From the NCBI RefSeq assembly GCF_022965805.1, contig NC_133101.1:47200342-47264341 (forward strand): a DNA stretch of 64,000 bases, given 5' to 3'. Below the pieces are notes generated by a model. It was not told the origin of the DNA and made no database searches. It was given only the letters and a program-made list of their open reading frames with translations. The position numbers were made by a program, and so were the translations under genes. Shown one piece after another: positions 10,949-21,147 of the stretch. This DNA comes from Primulina eburnea. Taxonomy: Eukaryota > Streptophyta > Magnoliopsida > Lamiales > Gesneriaceae. The stretch's first letter is position 1. Each line of letters begins with the position of its first letter.

Positions 10949-11468
10949 CTGTAAATATTTCTGGATTTAGACCATTTATGAACTGGTCTGCAACGGCCTC
11001 ATCATGCTCAGCTACATGGGGAGCAAATCTCAATAGTGTAGAGAACTTGGCCACATAGTCCTCAATGTTTAACTGGCCCTGTCTGAAGTTTGCAAATTCG
11101 GCTCCCTTGTCCTTCCTATACGATACTGGAAAGAACCTTTGATAAAATTCAGCTTTAAACACATTCCAAGTAATGGCCGTACCTCGTTGTTCCAGTGCCC
11201 GTTTCGTTGTAATCCACCAGTTTTTGGCAATGTCATGCAACTGGTGTCCTATCAGTTTCACCCTCTTCTCATCAGTATACTCCAACGATTCGAACATCAT
11301 TTCAATATCGTCCAGCCAACTCTCACACTCCACGGAATTCTCCGTACCTTTCAAAGTCGGTGGATGGAAAGACTGAAACCTTTTCAATAATTTCTCCATG
11401 GGGTTAGCGGTCACATCCATGGGAGGATTCGATGTGCTACCCTGTTCTGGTATACGTCGGGGAGGCAT
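10896..11468 (-). pseudogene. gag: gypsy-A gag N-terminus (capsid)
   Basis: The start MPPRRIPEQGSTSNPP at 11468 is the usual MPPRR opening of chromovirus-like plant gag. The retrotransposon-gag capsid domain (FHPPTLKGTENSVECESWLD ... FKAEFYQRFFPVSYRKDKGAEF) occupies roughly residues 35-165. The frame runs out of register near 10920 (after PEIFTVGKHWET) and gag continues in the overlapping frame 9868-10948. The start lies about 240 bp downstream of the primer site. Confidence 0.85.
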
Positions 11469-11708
11469 ATCTGAATATCAAGAAGGTTAGCAATCACATA
11501 ATAAATATGTCTCAGCCCCTTTCTGATCATCCTACCTCTGATCAAGAATCGGTTCTGATCCATACTCAATAATACATATTACCATATCAAATCAGATAAT
11601 TCAGGTAAACATGTATTAAAGCAATAAATCATGCTAGCAATCAAAAGCAAGAAAGAAAACCTCCATCTATCCCGCTCACTAGCTCCTATCTCAGTCTCAA
11701 GGATCTAT

Positions 11709-11723
11709 CGCTCTGATACCACC
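11709..11723 (-). other. gypsy-A primer-binding site
   Basis: The minus strand reads GGTGGTATCAGAGCG directly after the LTR end CCCCACAACA. TGGTATCAGAGC is the canonical initiator-Met tRNA primer site. Confidence 0.9.
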
Positions 11724-13596
11724 TGTTGTGGGGACCCGGACGCTAATCAAGTTTTTAATCATCATTGGGACTAATTAATCAATTATAAAATAGGGTCTAA
11801 ATTTTTTTTTTAACATGCGGAACTTAGTGAAATCAAACTAATAAAATAAAGTACAAGACCTGTACCGTTTACAAATCAGTACAACTAAGGTTCAACATCT
11901 AAATATCAAGTGTCAAAACCCTATATACATCCAAGTCCGAAGTCTCCACTCTATCACGATCTTTCCTCATCTCCTGGACCCTGATCCTGTCCCACCTGTT
12001 GTCATGTACACATACAAACAAGACAACAGCCGGATAATTCTGGTGAGAATATAATCCCAGTATAAATCAACGAAACATGCGATCATATAAACAAATATAA
12101 AGCATGTAACAGGTAACAGCAATATGTAACAAAATCTGAAACATACTCAATCACAGACTGTCGACAATGCTCGTAACTCTACAATTCAGACTAGACTCAA
12201 TCCTAGTCTAGGGATCCCGGTTTCCAGATGTGGTGTTCCTATATCGAATTCCGTAATAGAAGGAAAAGTGATTCTATTTACTCGATATAACCAAATATGG
12301 TGTTCCTATATCGAATTCCGTAATAGAAGAAATTCCAATTCTATTTACTCGATATAACCAAACATCCGGTGTCCTGACCTAACCGTCATAGACTGTAGCC
12401 CTATCGCTATTATCCTATCTTGAGACCTCGTGCAATGTGCCCGTGGCGATCCCGCCACTATCAGGCACTTCCGTCTACAAGATTTCTATACAATCTTGTG
12501 ACATCGTGCAATGTGTCCGTGGTGATCCCGCCACTATCAGGCACTTTTGTCACAAGATTACTTGTCTGATACCTGCTATCTATAATTCAAGAAAACAAGT
12601 ACATCAGTCCAATCAATGCAAATATCAATGAAATAAAGTAAAGTATGTGATTTAGGGAAACTCAAGTCTAAACCGACTCAAGTCGATCTCCCAATACCAC
12701 ATTGACTTATACCTTTCGTTTGTAGTCTCGGTCTGAAGCAATATCAGTTCTGAACTCAAGACTGTCTCTGTAAATCTGAAACGGCATATCGAGAATACTA
12801 ATATCAATATTCCAATCTCAATTCAACACTGAAACTGATTAATCTGGATTTAATTCAAATCATCGGCATAACGGTACAAAATCAGTATCCTCGTCAATAC
12901 CACATCACCAGATAACAATTCCCTCAATTCATAATCAATACCAATACAATCTGATATCATATCTCAGTCAATTAACTTCAGAAAATCTCAACAATTCCAT
13001 AATCAGTCCGTTTCTTAATCTGACTTCGATTCTATGATGTCTAATATTTCAAGAACATCATATATGAATTCCATCCAATTCTGACAATAGCATAATTTCA
13101 AAACATGTCAAAACGTAGTAAAACTTACGTCCAGTTGTAGCCTACGTTGCTAGGAACTCGGTACCGAAGTCGGATTCAAAATCAGACGGACGGATTTTTC
13201 ACAAAAGGCGTAAGGATTTTTCCACTCTTTCTCCAAAACTTTCTCTGAAAGTTGCTTCGTTCTCCTTAAATCTGAGGTAAGGAATTCGTTTATGATATAT
13301 ATATCATGCATGTAATGGACGTGTGGCTCATTCTTAGCCTAATGTTCTGTCTCGGCAATCTTGCCACTGGCCACTCGGCGCATATGCGCGCCTCCACTTC
13401 GCGCAGATGCGCGAAGCCTTCTGTCCACTTCGCTCATGTGCGCGCATCCGTTCGCGCATGTGCGTGAATGCTACTGTCCTTGCACTTATATTTTCACACG
13501 TTACCTCAAATCGGGTCTCGGTTAATTCTCTTGTAATCATATCAAATTATAAATAAATAATTACCAATTACTAGGATTAAATTTCCGGGCATTACA
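11724..13596 (-). mobile_element. gypsy-A 5' LTR
   Basis: A 1.87 kb LTR in minus orientation, from TGTAATGCCCGG at 13596 to ACAACA at 11724, followed by primer site and gag. It contains two pairs of short tandem duplications (12231-12546) and a cluster of GCGCATGTGCGCG-type palindromic units (about 13370-13470). Its 5' edge abuts the inverted Athila segment at 13597. No matching 3' LTR is present in the window. Confidence 0.85.
12231..12546 (-). repeat. Two pairs of tandem duplications within the gypsy-A LTR
   Basis: A ~67-bp unit beginning TGGTGTTCCTATATCGAATT occurs at 12231-12295 and 12298-12362. A ~42-bp unit (GTGCAATGTGCCCGTGGCGA ... ATCAGGCACTT) occurs at 12430-12470 and 12507-12546. 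Confidence 0.85.
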
Positions 13597-14033
13597 GTTG
13601 TCCAATATACTAGTGGAGAGTGATTGGGAGGATCTAGCTTATGGACAATCGATAAACACTTTCATTGAGTAAGAATCTTGATCAATTTTACACATACCTC
13701 ATTGCATCAAATATTTATTGGGTATCCCTTTCTTGAATGAATATTGCTTTGAACCCAATTTTTACCGGAAAAGACCTCTTGATTTGTGTTTGTAAAAATT
13801 GAAATCGATTGAGAATGTTTTGAAACATGAGTTGAAGAGATTAAAAGTTAAGAAAATTAACCGATTGCATGATTTTATCCGGATGAACAAGTGGTTGGAT
13901 TGATTTGAATTGTGAATGCATGAAGAGTTGTTAATTTATCTTGAGGCCAAGTTCTTTAAAGTATTTCATGACTTGTTTATTTGTGCTGTTTTGTTTTGCT
14001 CGGGACTAGCAAAATCTTAAGTTTGGGGGAGTT
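13597..14033 (+). other. Athila 3' internal end with polypurine tract, inverted
   Basis: Non-coding sequence in plus orientation ending in AAGTTTGGGGGAGTT, the typical polypurine tract just before an Athila 3' LTR (LTR start TGATAAGTGC). The rest of the internal region lies on the minus strand (16530-24000), so this piece is inverted relative to it. Confidence 0.8.
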
Positions 14034-15366
14034 TGATAAGTGCAATTTATTGTACTTTTATTACTTGTTTTTAACTTTGAATTTTGTGATTCTTGAGCAG
14101 GTTTTATGTGATTTGTTGTTGTTTTTTTTTGTTGTAGTTTGGAAGATTAGAATGAGAGTTTGGAGTAGTAAAGTGTTGAATTGGAAAGTGCAAAAGATAA
14201 AGTGGCCGAAGCATTACCGCACCCGCGGTCACTGAAGTTAGAAATTAAAAGATTTCCCCGACTCCTTACCACACCCGCGGTCCTTGCCTTACCGCACCCG
14301 CGGTTCCATCTTTACCGCACCCGCGGTCTTTGACAGACAAAGTCCGGAAATTCTGAAATTTTGGTGTGCTGAGCATGGGAGTTGATGACTTTTGTGTTTT
14401 GCGTGCAAAGACCTGTCTAGGACTATAAAAGGCTTCTATTATTCACTATCTAGGGTATTGGAGAGCAAAGGAAAGGAGAGGAGGCTACAAAGAAGGGATT
14501 GAAGCTCAAGTTCATCATCCTTAGGAAAGATTGCACACTTCTGGACAGAAATATCTTGCACTCCAAATCTCATGTTCTAAGTTCTTCTTTCTTTATTTTT
14601 ATTTGATATGTCTTGTTTAAGATTCGTGTGTTGTTGTGTTGTTTTTATTATTATGAACTAATTCTTATTTCTAGAGGAAAGATGGAACAAAACTAGAAAC
14701 CATGTGTTGGGATTTATGAATTATGCTATATAAGTTTTCCTTATTGTTCATTTGTATTTTTCCAATCTTAATGCTTTCATTTTACTGGTCATATCTTGAA
14801 TGATTCTTATTTTATAATTTATCACTTGGAAAAGAGAATTTATAAACAAGAAAATGAAAAATACATCGGTGGTATTTATATAGTTCGGGAGGACATATAT
14901 TGCTATTGAAGCCATTAAAAGAAGTTATTGCTTATTGTGTTATTTAATTATAGATTGTTGACAGGGACGTTACAATCCTGTGTTAGATAATTAGTATCTA
15001 CTTAGCACTCGGGAGATGGAGTAGATAATTATAGAATTCTTGGCTAATGAATAAGAAGGATATTTATAATATAGCTACACAAAATAATACATGATGGATA
15101 GTTGCGTGAAATCGGACCTCTAGAGCTTTTATTCCATTGTTGTTTACTACTATTTGGTACTATAATTAAATTTATTTGTAATCTAGTTATGGGTGCAAAC
15201 AAATCTATCAATTGATTATTCTGAATTAAGTCGAGACTATTTTAATTACAAGCATTAATAAAAGTTTAGAAATACATTCCTCGTGGGATCGACACTTGTA
15301 CTCAAAATTACATTTTACTATAACTTGACGTCGTGCACTTGCGAGCAATCAAGAAAACACGCAACA
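14034..15366 (+). mobile_element. Athila 3' LTR (plus orientation)
   Basis: A 1.33 kb LTR from TGATAAGTGC to CACGCAACA, followed by GTAGC (15367-15371), the target duplication. The same 5 bp flanks the outer end of the minus-oriented partner LTR (25355-25359). A TATA box with sequence TATAAAAGG lies at 14424-14432. Four copies of a TACCGCACCCGCGGT-like unit lie at 14215-14333. It closely resembles the 24001-25354 LTR. Confidence 0.92.
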
Positions 15367-15768
15367 GTAGCACCTATGAAGGGTGTCATGCGGTTCGGGA
15401 CGAAAGGAAAGCTCAGTTCGAGATTCATCGGACCATTTGAGATCCTCGACAAGGTTATGACGTTACCTTATCGTGTTGCTCTTCCGCCGAATCTGGCCGG
15501 AGTACACAATGTGTTCCACGTCTCTATGCTGAGGAAGTATATGGCGAATCCTTGACATGTCTTGAACTTTGAGCCGTTGCAGCTTACCTCGAACCTGTCT
15601 TATGAGAAGAGACTAATGCAGATCTTAGACAGACAGGAGAAGAAGCTTTGGAACAAGCTGGTTAAGCGAGTTAAAGTCAAATGGCTTAACCATTCAGAGG
15701 AGGAAGCTACGTGGGAGTCTGAGCCAGAGATGAGGAGTCGTTATCCAGACCTATTCGGTAAGTTTTAA
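15367..15768 (+). pseudogene. pol: Chromovirus integrase C-terminus and chromodomain
   Basis: Completes, on the plus strand, the integrase broken at 25355 on the minus strand: the two parts share GTAGC and meet in frame within VKVAPMKG. It has the GPY/F-type region (KLSSRFIGPFEILDKVMTLP, VHNVFHVSMLRKY), a TGA at 15553-15555, then LNFEPLQL, YEKRLMQILDRQEKK and a chromodomain (VKVKWLNHSEEEATWESE) ending near 15768. Such C-terminal chromodomains help direct integration to heterochromatin. A polypurine run and the 3' LTR follow. Confidence 0.9.
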
Positions 15769-15788
15769 TTTCGAGGATGAAATTTCTT

Positions 15789-15803
15789 TTAAGGGGGGAG
15801 AGT
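15789..15803 (+). other. Chromovirus polypurine tract
   Basis: TTTTAAGGGGGGGAGT-like purine run directly before the LTR start TGTCGAACCCG. It follows the chromodomain by about 20 bp, as usual for plus-strand priming. Confidence 0.75.
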
Positions 15804-16529
15804 TGTCGAACCCGTAAATTAGACTCCGTATACGCCATGCATAAATTCTAGTATTTAAATTTAAAATGATTTTATTACATGAGAATTTAAATTCTTTCCT
15901 TTAAATTTAATTATTTTACGCATTAGTTTAATTGTTATCTTTTCAGTTAAGTAAATGAGGCCGGATTGGAGTTGAAGTAATGAGATAAAATTTAATATTA
16001 AGAAAACATTCTTAGAATTTATTTAAGATAAATAATGAGTTGATTTAAGGTAAAAGAATGTTTAAGGAATTATTTGAATAATTGGAGTTAAGTAGTAAAT
16101 AAAGTTCAATAATTAATTTCTTAATTCACTAAAATATTTAATGGGCAGATAAAACACTAAAGATTTAAACTACAATATTTAACAATATTTTCCCCTCCCA
16201 TTTCATCTAGATTTCGGCCACTTCATAATTGGGTTTAAAATATTTGGCAACTCATAATCTTAGATATCTTTGTTTATCCTTCTTAGCATAGATAATTCCC
16301 TAAATTTTATTCACCACTGAGTAATATTGAATCAATATTCTACCATGTTTATCTAGCAATATTTCCCTTCTTTTTTAAATGAAAAAAAATCGGCCACCCC
16401 ATTAGGAGATTTAAAAATATAATCAACTCTCCATCTTTAATTATTTCCTTAACCTTTTCTTGGAGATAATTCCCTCACCATTTATTCTTAAATAATTAAT
16501 CAATTAAGCAATTTTTCCCTCACCATTCG
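15804..16529 (+). mobile_element. Chromovirus 3' LTR, first 726 bp (inverted fragment)
   Basis: Begins TGTCGAACCCGTAAATTAGA and matches the first ~720 bp of the minus-oriented 5' LTR (33172 down to about 32452), including GGCCACCCCATTAGGAG and GGAGATAATTCCCTCACC. Homology stops sharply after GCAATTTTTCCCTC and Athila internal sequence follows, marking an inversion breakpoint. Confidence 0.85.
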
Positions 16530-17310
16530 AATTCATATAAGCTCAAAGAGGTGACAAATGATAAATTATTTTTATTTGGTAGGTTGAAAAGCTCAATCGA
16601 TCCAAAAATCACCTAAATCATTCCTAAGTCATAATTTGTCCGTATTTCGCCTCGAGTGATGTTTGGATAGTTCTAGACAAAATCTCAATTCATCAACACA
16701 AAGTAGAATCCAATCATCGTGAAAATGGTGTCTCAATGCATCAACCAAATACATATATATTCAAAAGAAAAGTGTTTGGCTTCCAAGAAATTTCAAGAAC
16801 ACAATTCTTTTCTCATATAGGCTCAAGAGAGCTTCAAATGAATATTTATGAACAATATAAATGGCCCAAATAAAATCAAAGATTGCCTCAATCATATATG
16901 TGTTTAAAAAAATTTATTTCAATGTCAAATGAAAATCACAGAGTTGTATAGAAATTATAAGTCTCAAACTTACCAAATCTCATGATTGTTCTCTAAATTT
17001 TTCAAATTGATCGATTAACATGAATGTAATGCATGACTTTTCTTCTTAATGCAAAATTTTCTTTTCTCATCATTGGTCATTTCAAAATAAAATATTTCAT
17101 GACTAAAATACTACAAACACACAATCAAACAACTCAAAAATAAATAAACACACAAAATAACCTAAATAAATAAATAAACACACAAAAGAAAATAAACACA
17201 CAAGATAAAATAAAATAAATCACATCTCCCCCAAACTAAAACATGTGCATCGTCCTCGATGTAAATAAGCATGAAAATTAGGAGAATACACATACCTCGG
17301 GCAACGACCG
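16530..17310 (-). other. Athila internal non-coding region downstream of its third ORF
   Basis: AT-rich with A-rich tracts and repeated AAATAAACACACAAAA motifs near 17130-17200. No gene seen. The minus-strand order (pol, third ORF, this spacer) leads towards the polypurine end now found inverted at 13597-14033. Confidence 0.55.
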
Positions 17311-18462
17311 TCAGTGGTCATCGCCATCCTCATCATCTGCGTCATCTTGGGGTGGTTGGAACTCCGGCGGGTGGTATATGGGTGGCCACTGTGGAGGAGG
17401 TGGAAATGGATTACCAGAGGAAGAAGCTGAAGGAAATTGCTGAGCCAAGACAGACGTAAAATCCATCATATATCCCATAAATGTATCGGTCCTAAACCGA
17501 AACTCATCCAAATCTTGGCGTTGTTGGCGCATCTCCTCTTCCAACTGAGTTAATGTATCCCGCCTATTTCTTGGTTGCGGTTGTGGTTCTTGAGCTTGAT
17601 CCTGGGCACGTCTTTCTGCAGCTCTTCTGTTGAATTCCATTTCAGCTCGACGTGCCGCAGCGTAATCACCTCTGATTGCCCTATGTGGTTGAATTACCAC
17701 AATGACATTTTTCGGCTTTAACAATTCTTCATTCATTGCCCAAGTCACTCCCGCATTTTGGCATAATGCAGTGATAAGAGAAGGGTGGAGGAGTCCGCTA
17801 GGAGAATTACCTCTTGCATAATCAAGCATCGAACTCTGAAGCAATTGACCTAAATCAATTGTCTTCCCTGTCATAATGCAAAAAGTAAGGATAGCCCTCT
17901 CCTTGATGATGGTGGTGGTGTGTTCGGTAGGCTTAATCCTAGCAGAAATAAATGAATGCCAATCTTTTGCAACAGTTTTCAGATCAGACTTTGCTAGGCT
18001 GACATGCACATCATCACTCATTCTCCACTCTGCTCCCTCTATGTAAATTGTTTGAAGAATATGATTATAATCAACATGCTCAGTTCGGTATTCTTCATAT
18101 TCATCGTGCATTACTGGAGGGATACCATATAACGTATTGATCGTATGTGCATCAAAGGCTACCAATTTTCCTCGCACCAACACTTTCAATTGATCATGCC
18201 TAACCTTGAGGTTAGCATAAAATTCTCTCACCAATAAAATGACAGCATCTTGTGGCTGCCTGCCAAACTCCTCCCAATGCCGAGTAGTAAGCATTAATCC
18301 AATTTCTGATCGAGGAAATCTCAAATCAAATCCCCTTTCTTTTACAATGCTTTTGTTTAAAATTTTTCCATAGTTCTCCTCCGCTATTTCGTTCCAAAAC
18401 CTGTTTGCATCGTAATTTACAGATGATGATGCACCCTTAGATTGTTTTTTTCTTGGAGGCAT
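17311..18462 (-). CDS. Athila third ORF, 'putative plant transposon protein'-like, intact
   Basis: The first ATG in frame is 18460-18462 (MPPRKKQSKGASSS; the frame also extends 4 codons upstream from a GTG). The 383-residue frame is uninterrupted and lies in the same orientation downstream of pol, where Athila elements carry an extra env-like ORF. A basic N-terminus is followed at about residues 20-230 by a domain (ERGFDLRFP, HWEEFGRQPQ, VILLVREFYANLKVR, VRGKLVAFDAHTINTLYGIP) resembling the plant family annotated as putative plant transposon protein. About 270-330 is a predicted coiled coil rich in R/Q/E (RRAEMEFNRRAAERRAQD, QLEEEMRQQRQDLDEFR). The tail is proline-rich and ends acidic (DDADDEDGDDH). 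No signal peptide or membrane segment is evident, so an envelope role is not supported. Function unknown. Confidence 0.75.
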   Translation of the reverse strand: MPPRKKQSKGASSSVNYDANRFWNEIAEENYGKILNKSIVKERGFDLRFPRSEIGLMLTTRHWEEFGRQPQDAVILLVREFYANLKVRHDQLKVLVRGKLVAFDAHTINTLYGIPPVMHDEYEEYRTEHVDYNHILQTIYIEGAEWRMSDDVHVSLAKSDLKTVAKDWHSFISARIKPTEHTTTIIKERAILTFCIMTGKTIDLGQLLQSSMLDYARGNSPSGLLHPSLITALCQNAGVTWAMNEELLKPKNVIVVIQPHRAIRGDYAAARRAEMEFNRRAAERRAQDQAQEPQPQPRNRRDTLTQLEEEMRQQRQDLDEFRFRTDTFMGYMMDFTSVLAQQFPSASSSGNPFPPPPQWPPIYHPPEFQPPQDDADDEDGDDH

Positions 18463-18989
18463 TTTATCGAACACCTTTCAATCACCAACTTCTCCTCAAT
18501 CCAATTCACAAAATTTAATGATTCTTGCACTCCCCCAAACTTAATACTCACAATATCCACACCTCAACAATATACACAACAATCAATCAAAAATATCCAC
18601 AATATCAGGAATGTACTTCACTAAATGTAATTTCCTTCCATAGCAAATAACACCAATGATTTCGAATTTTCAACAAATATGTAATGGATTTGCTCACCTT
18701 GAGTGTGTTGAAATGTTTCTCGAAGAACAAAATCAAAGCTCCATCCAATTCTTGAAGAAATTTTCGAGCCCCTTTGAAACCCTAGGTTTGATGTTGATTT
18801 TTGTGGAAAGAAAAGTGATATTTGATGGAATGAGTGAAGCTATTTAGGTTGGAGTGGTAAATTTGTTGAAGGAATAACAAAAATTGAGTGTGAAAAGTTT
18901 GTTCTTGAGAAAGGATTTCGAAGGGAAGGAGGAAAATTTGAGAGTGGTTCTGCGTTTATGTCTAAGGTTTGCCCCATTCTGATTTAAAA

Positions 18990-19315
18990 ATTGTCGAGCG
19001 CGGGTGCGGTAAGCAAGGGACCTGCGGGTGCGGTGTGCTTTCGGCACTTCTTATAATTTTTATCTGCACTGACCGCGGGTGCGCTGTAAAAGAGACCGCG
19101 GGTGCGGTGTGCTTTCGGCAGTTGCATTGAAATTCAAAACTGAGAGATCGCGGGTGCGCTGCAATGTAGATCGCGGGTGCGGTGTGCTCTCGGTAAATGT
19201 AGCGCGGGTGCGCTCATGAATATACCGCGGGTGAGGTGTAGCTTCGGGAGCTCTTTTGATTTTTGCATACACCACAAGCGCGGGTGCGCCTAAGAATATA
19301 CCGTGGGGCGGTGTT
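18990..19315 (-). repeat. Array of GCGGGTGCGGT / GCGGGTGCGCT units between pol and the third ORF
   Basis: About ten copies of an 11-14-bp GC-rich core (CGCGGGTGCGGT or CGCGGGTGCGCT) are spaced irregularly, mostly 20-50 bp apart, often followed by GTGCTTTCGGCA. The same core occurs four or five times in each Athila LTR (14215-14333 and 25040-25180). The surrounding DNA is AT-rich. Confidence 0.85.
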
Positions 19316-19549
19316 CCTTCGAGGAAATTTTTTTCTTCTCCAATTTTTAGTCCTGAAAAGAAAACAATTGGGATTCATTAGATTTGAGAAGATATAATCA
19401 CACACTATATTAAAAGTACACAACAAGAAATAATAATACAAGTATAAAAGCAAAACCGAAAATGAAATGCAATAGAGAAACAAAAATTTGGGTTGCCTCT
19501 CAATAAGCGCTTGGTTTAACGTTTTTAGCCCGACTACCATCAATCTACA

Positions 19550-20307
19550 TCAAGTCGATCCACCCAAAGGAATGTTGTCAAGGTGCCTTACTTCAGTCCC
19601 ATTGTATGGCTTAACTCGCTGTCCGTTCACCTTGAAGGTCCTCCCATCACTGCACTTTAGCTCAATCGTCCCATGAGGGTACACTGTCTCCACCAAAAAT
19701 GGACCTGACCAACGCGATTTCAACTTACCAGGAAACAACTTCAGACGGGAGTTGAACAATAGTACTTGTTGTCCTGGTTTGAGCTCCCTTCGTACAATGA
19801 GTTTATCGTGCCACTTCTTGGTCTGCTCTTCGTAAATCTTGGCATTTTCATATGCATCATTGCGGAACTCCTCCATTTCGCTCAACTGCAATTTTCTTAC
19901 GTCGCCAGAAGCTTTCAAATCAAAATTTAATTTCTTCACAGCCCAAAATGATCTATGCTCCAACTCCAATGGCAGATGACATGCTTTCCCAAACACTAGC
20001 CTATAGGGAGACATCCCAATAGACGTCTTGAATGCAGTATCCACCTTATCAAGCATGGTTTCGCATCCTTCTTGGCAAATAGGTAGCGAATGGCTGCATG
20101 GTCAGTAAAAACAATTACCTTTGTGCCGATCAAATATGGCCTGAATTTGTCGAAGGCAAATACTACAACAAGCATTTCCTTTTCACTCGTGGTGTAATTT
20201 TGTTGAGCAGCATCCATAGTACGGCTTGCATAATAGATTGCCCTAAACATCCTTTCTATTCTTTGGCCCAATACCGCACCAACGACATAATCACTCGCGT
20301 CACACAT
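19550..20307 (-). pseudogene. pol: Athila RNase H and C-terminal integrase, core deleted
   Basis: RNase H ([56 protein letters not shown]) is followed directly by the integrase C-terminal part ([20 protein letters not shown] ... [39 protein letters not shown]) in another frame. The rest of RNase H, the zinc finger and the DDE core of integrase are missing, so an internal deletion fused the two near 20030-20050. The frame ends at 19550 with PLGGST. Confidence 0.88.
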
Positions 20308-20319
20308 CAGCTCAAAGGG

Positions 20320-21147
20320 CTATTTCCAGTCCGGCACTATCATGATCGGTGCTGTCACCAATGCCCTCTTGATTTTCTCAAAAGCCTGCAAACAATCATC
20401 ATCAAATATGAATGTGGAATCTTTTTCAAGCAAATTACATAAGGGTTTAGTGATCTTAGAAAAATCTTTAATGAATCTCCGATAAAACCCCGCATGTCCT
20501 AGAAAGCTCCTTATTCCTTTGATGTTCTTTGGTGGAGGAAGTTTTTCAATTGCAACCACCTTGGCTCTATCCACCTCTAATTCCTTAGATGATACTTTAA
20601 GTCCAAGGACAATGCCCTATTGGATCATAAAGTGACATTTTTTCCAATTAAGAAATTGGTTCTTTTCTTGGCATCTCTGTAACACAAGGGATAAGTTATG
20701 TAAACAGTGATCAAATGAAGAGCCAAATACCGAGAAGTCATCCATGAAGACTTCCATGATTTCTTCCACCATGTCTGAAAATATAGCCATTATACACCTG
20801 TGAAAAGTGGCCGGTGCATTGCATAGCCTAGAAGGCATTCTCCTAAAAGCGAACGTGCCATAGGGACACGTAAAAGTAGTCTTCTCCTGATCCTCTAGTG
20901 CTATAGCTATCTGGTTATAACCTGAATAACCGTCTAAGAAGCAATAATGACAATAACCAGCAAGTCTATATAGCATTTGATCAATAAAAAGCAATGGAAA
21001 ATGATCTTTTCGGGTGGCATTGTTCAATTTTCTATAATCCATACAAACTCGCCAACCAGTTACAGTACGAGTAGATATTAATTCATCATGTTCATTTTTA
21101 ACCACAGTTATTCCACCCTTTTTCGGTACAACTTGTATAGGAGACAC
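20320..21147 (-). pseudogene. pol: Athila reverse transcriptase
   Basis: Ty3-type RT: VSPIQVVPKKGGITVV, GWRVCMDYRKLNNATRKDHF, FLDGYSGYNQI, catalytic FMDDFSVFG (about 20730), then AKVVAIEKLPPPKNIKGIRS and GHAGFYRRFIKDFSKI. Stops at 21148-21150, about 20614-20616 and about 20317-20319 break the polyprotein. The block normally reading MPFGLCNAP is altered to MPSRLCNAP. RNase H follows at 20307. Confidence 0.9.

Noticed and set aside
13334..13540. 68-codon minus-strand frame
   Set aside because: Produced by the CG-rich palindrome cluster of the gypsy-A LTR.
17311..18462. Envelope gene making Athila a retrovirus-like element
   Set aside because: Position fits an env-like ORF, but no signal peptide, membrane segment or cleavage site is visible.
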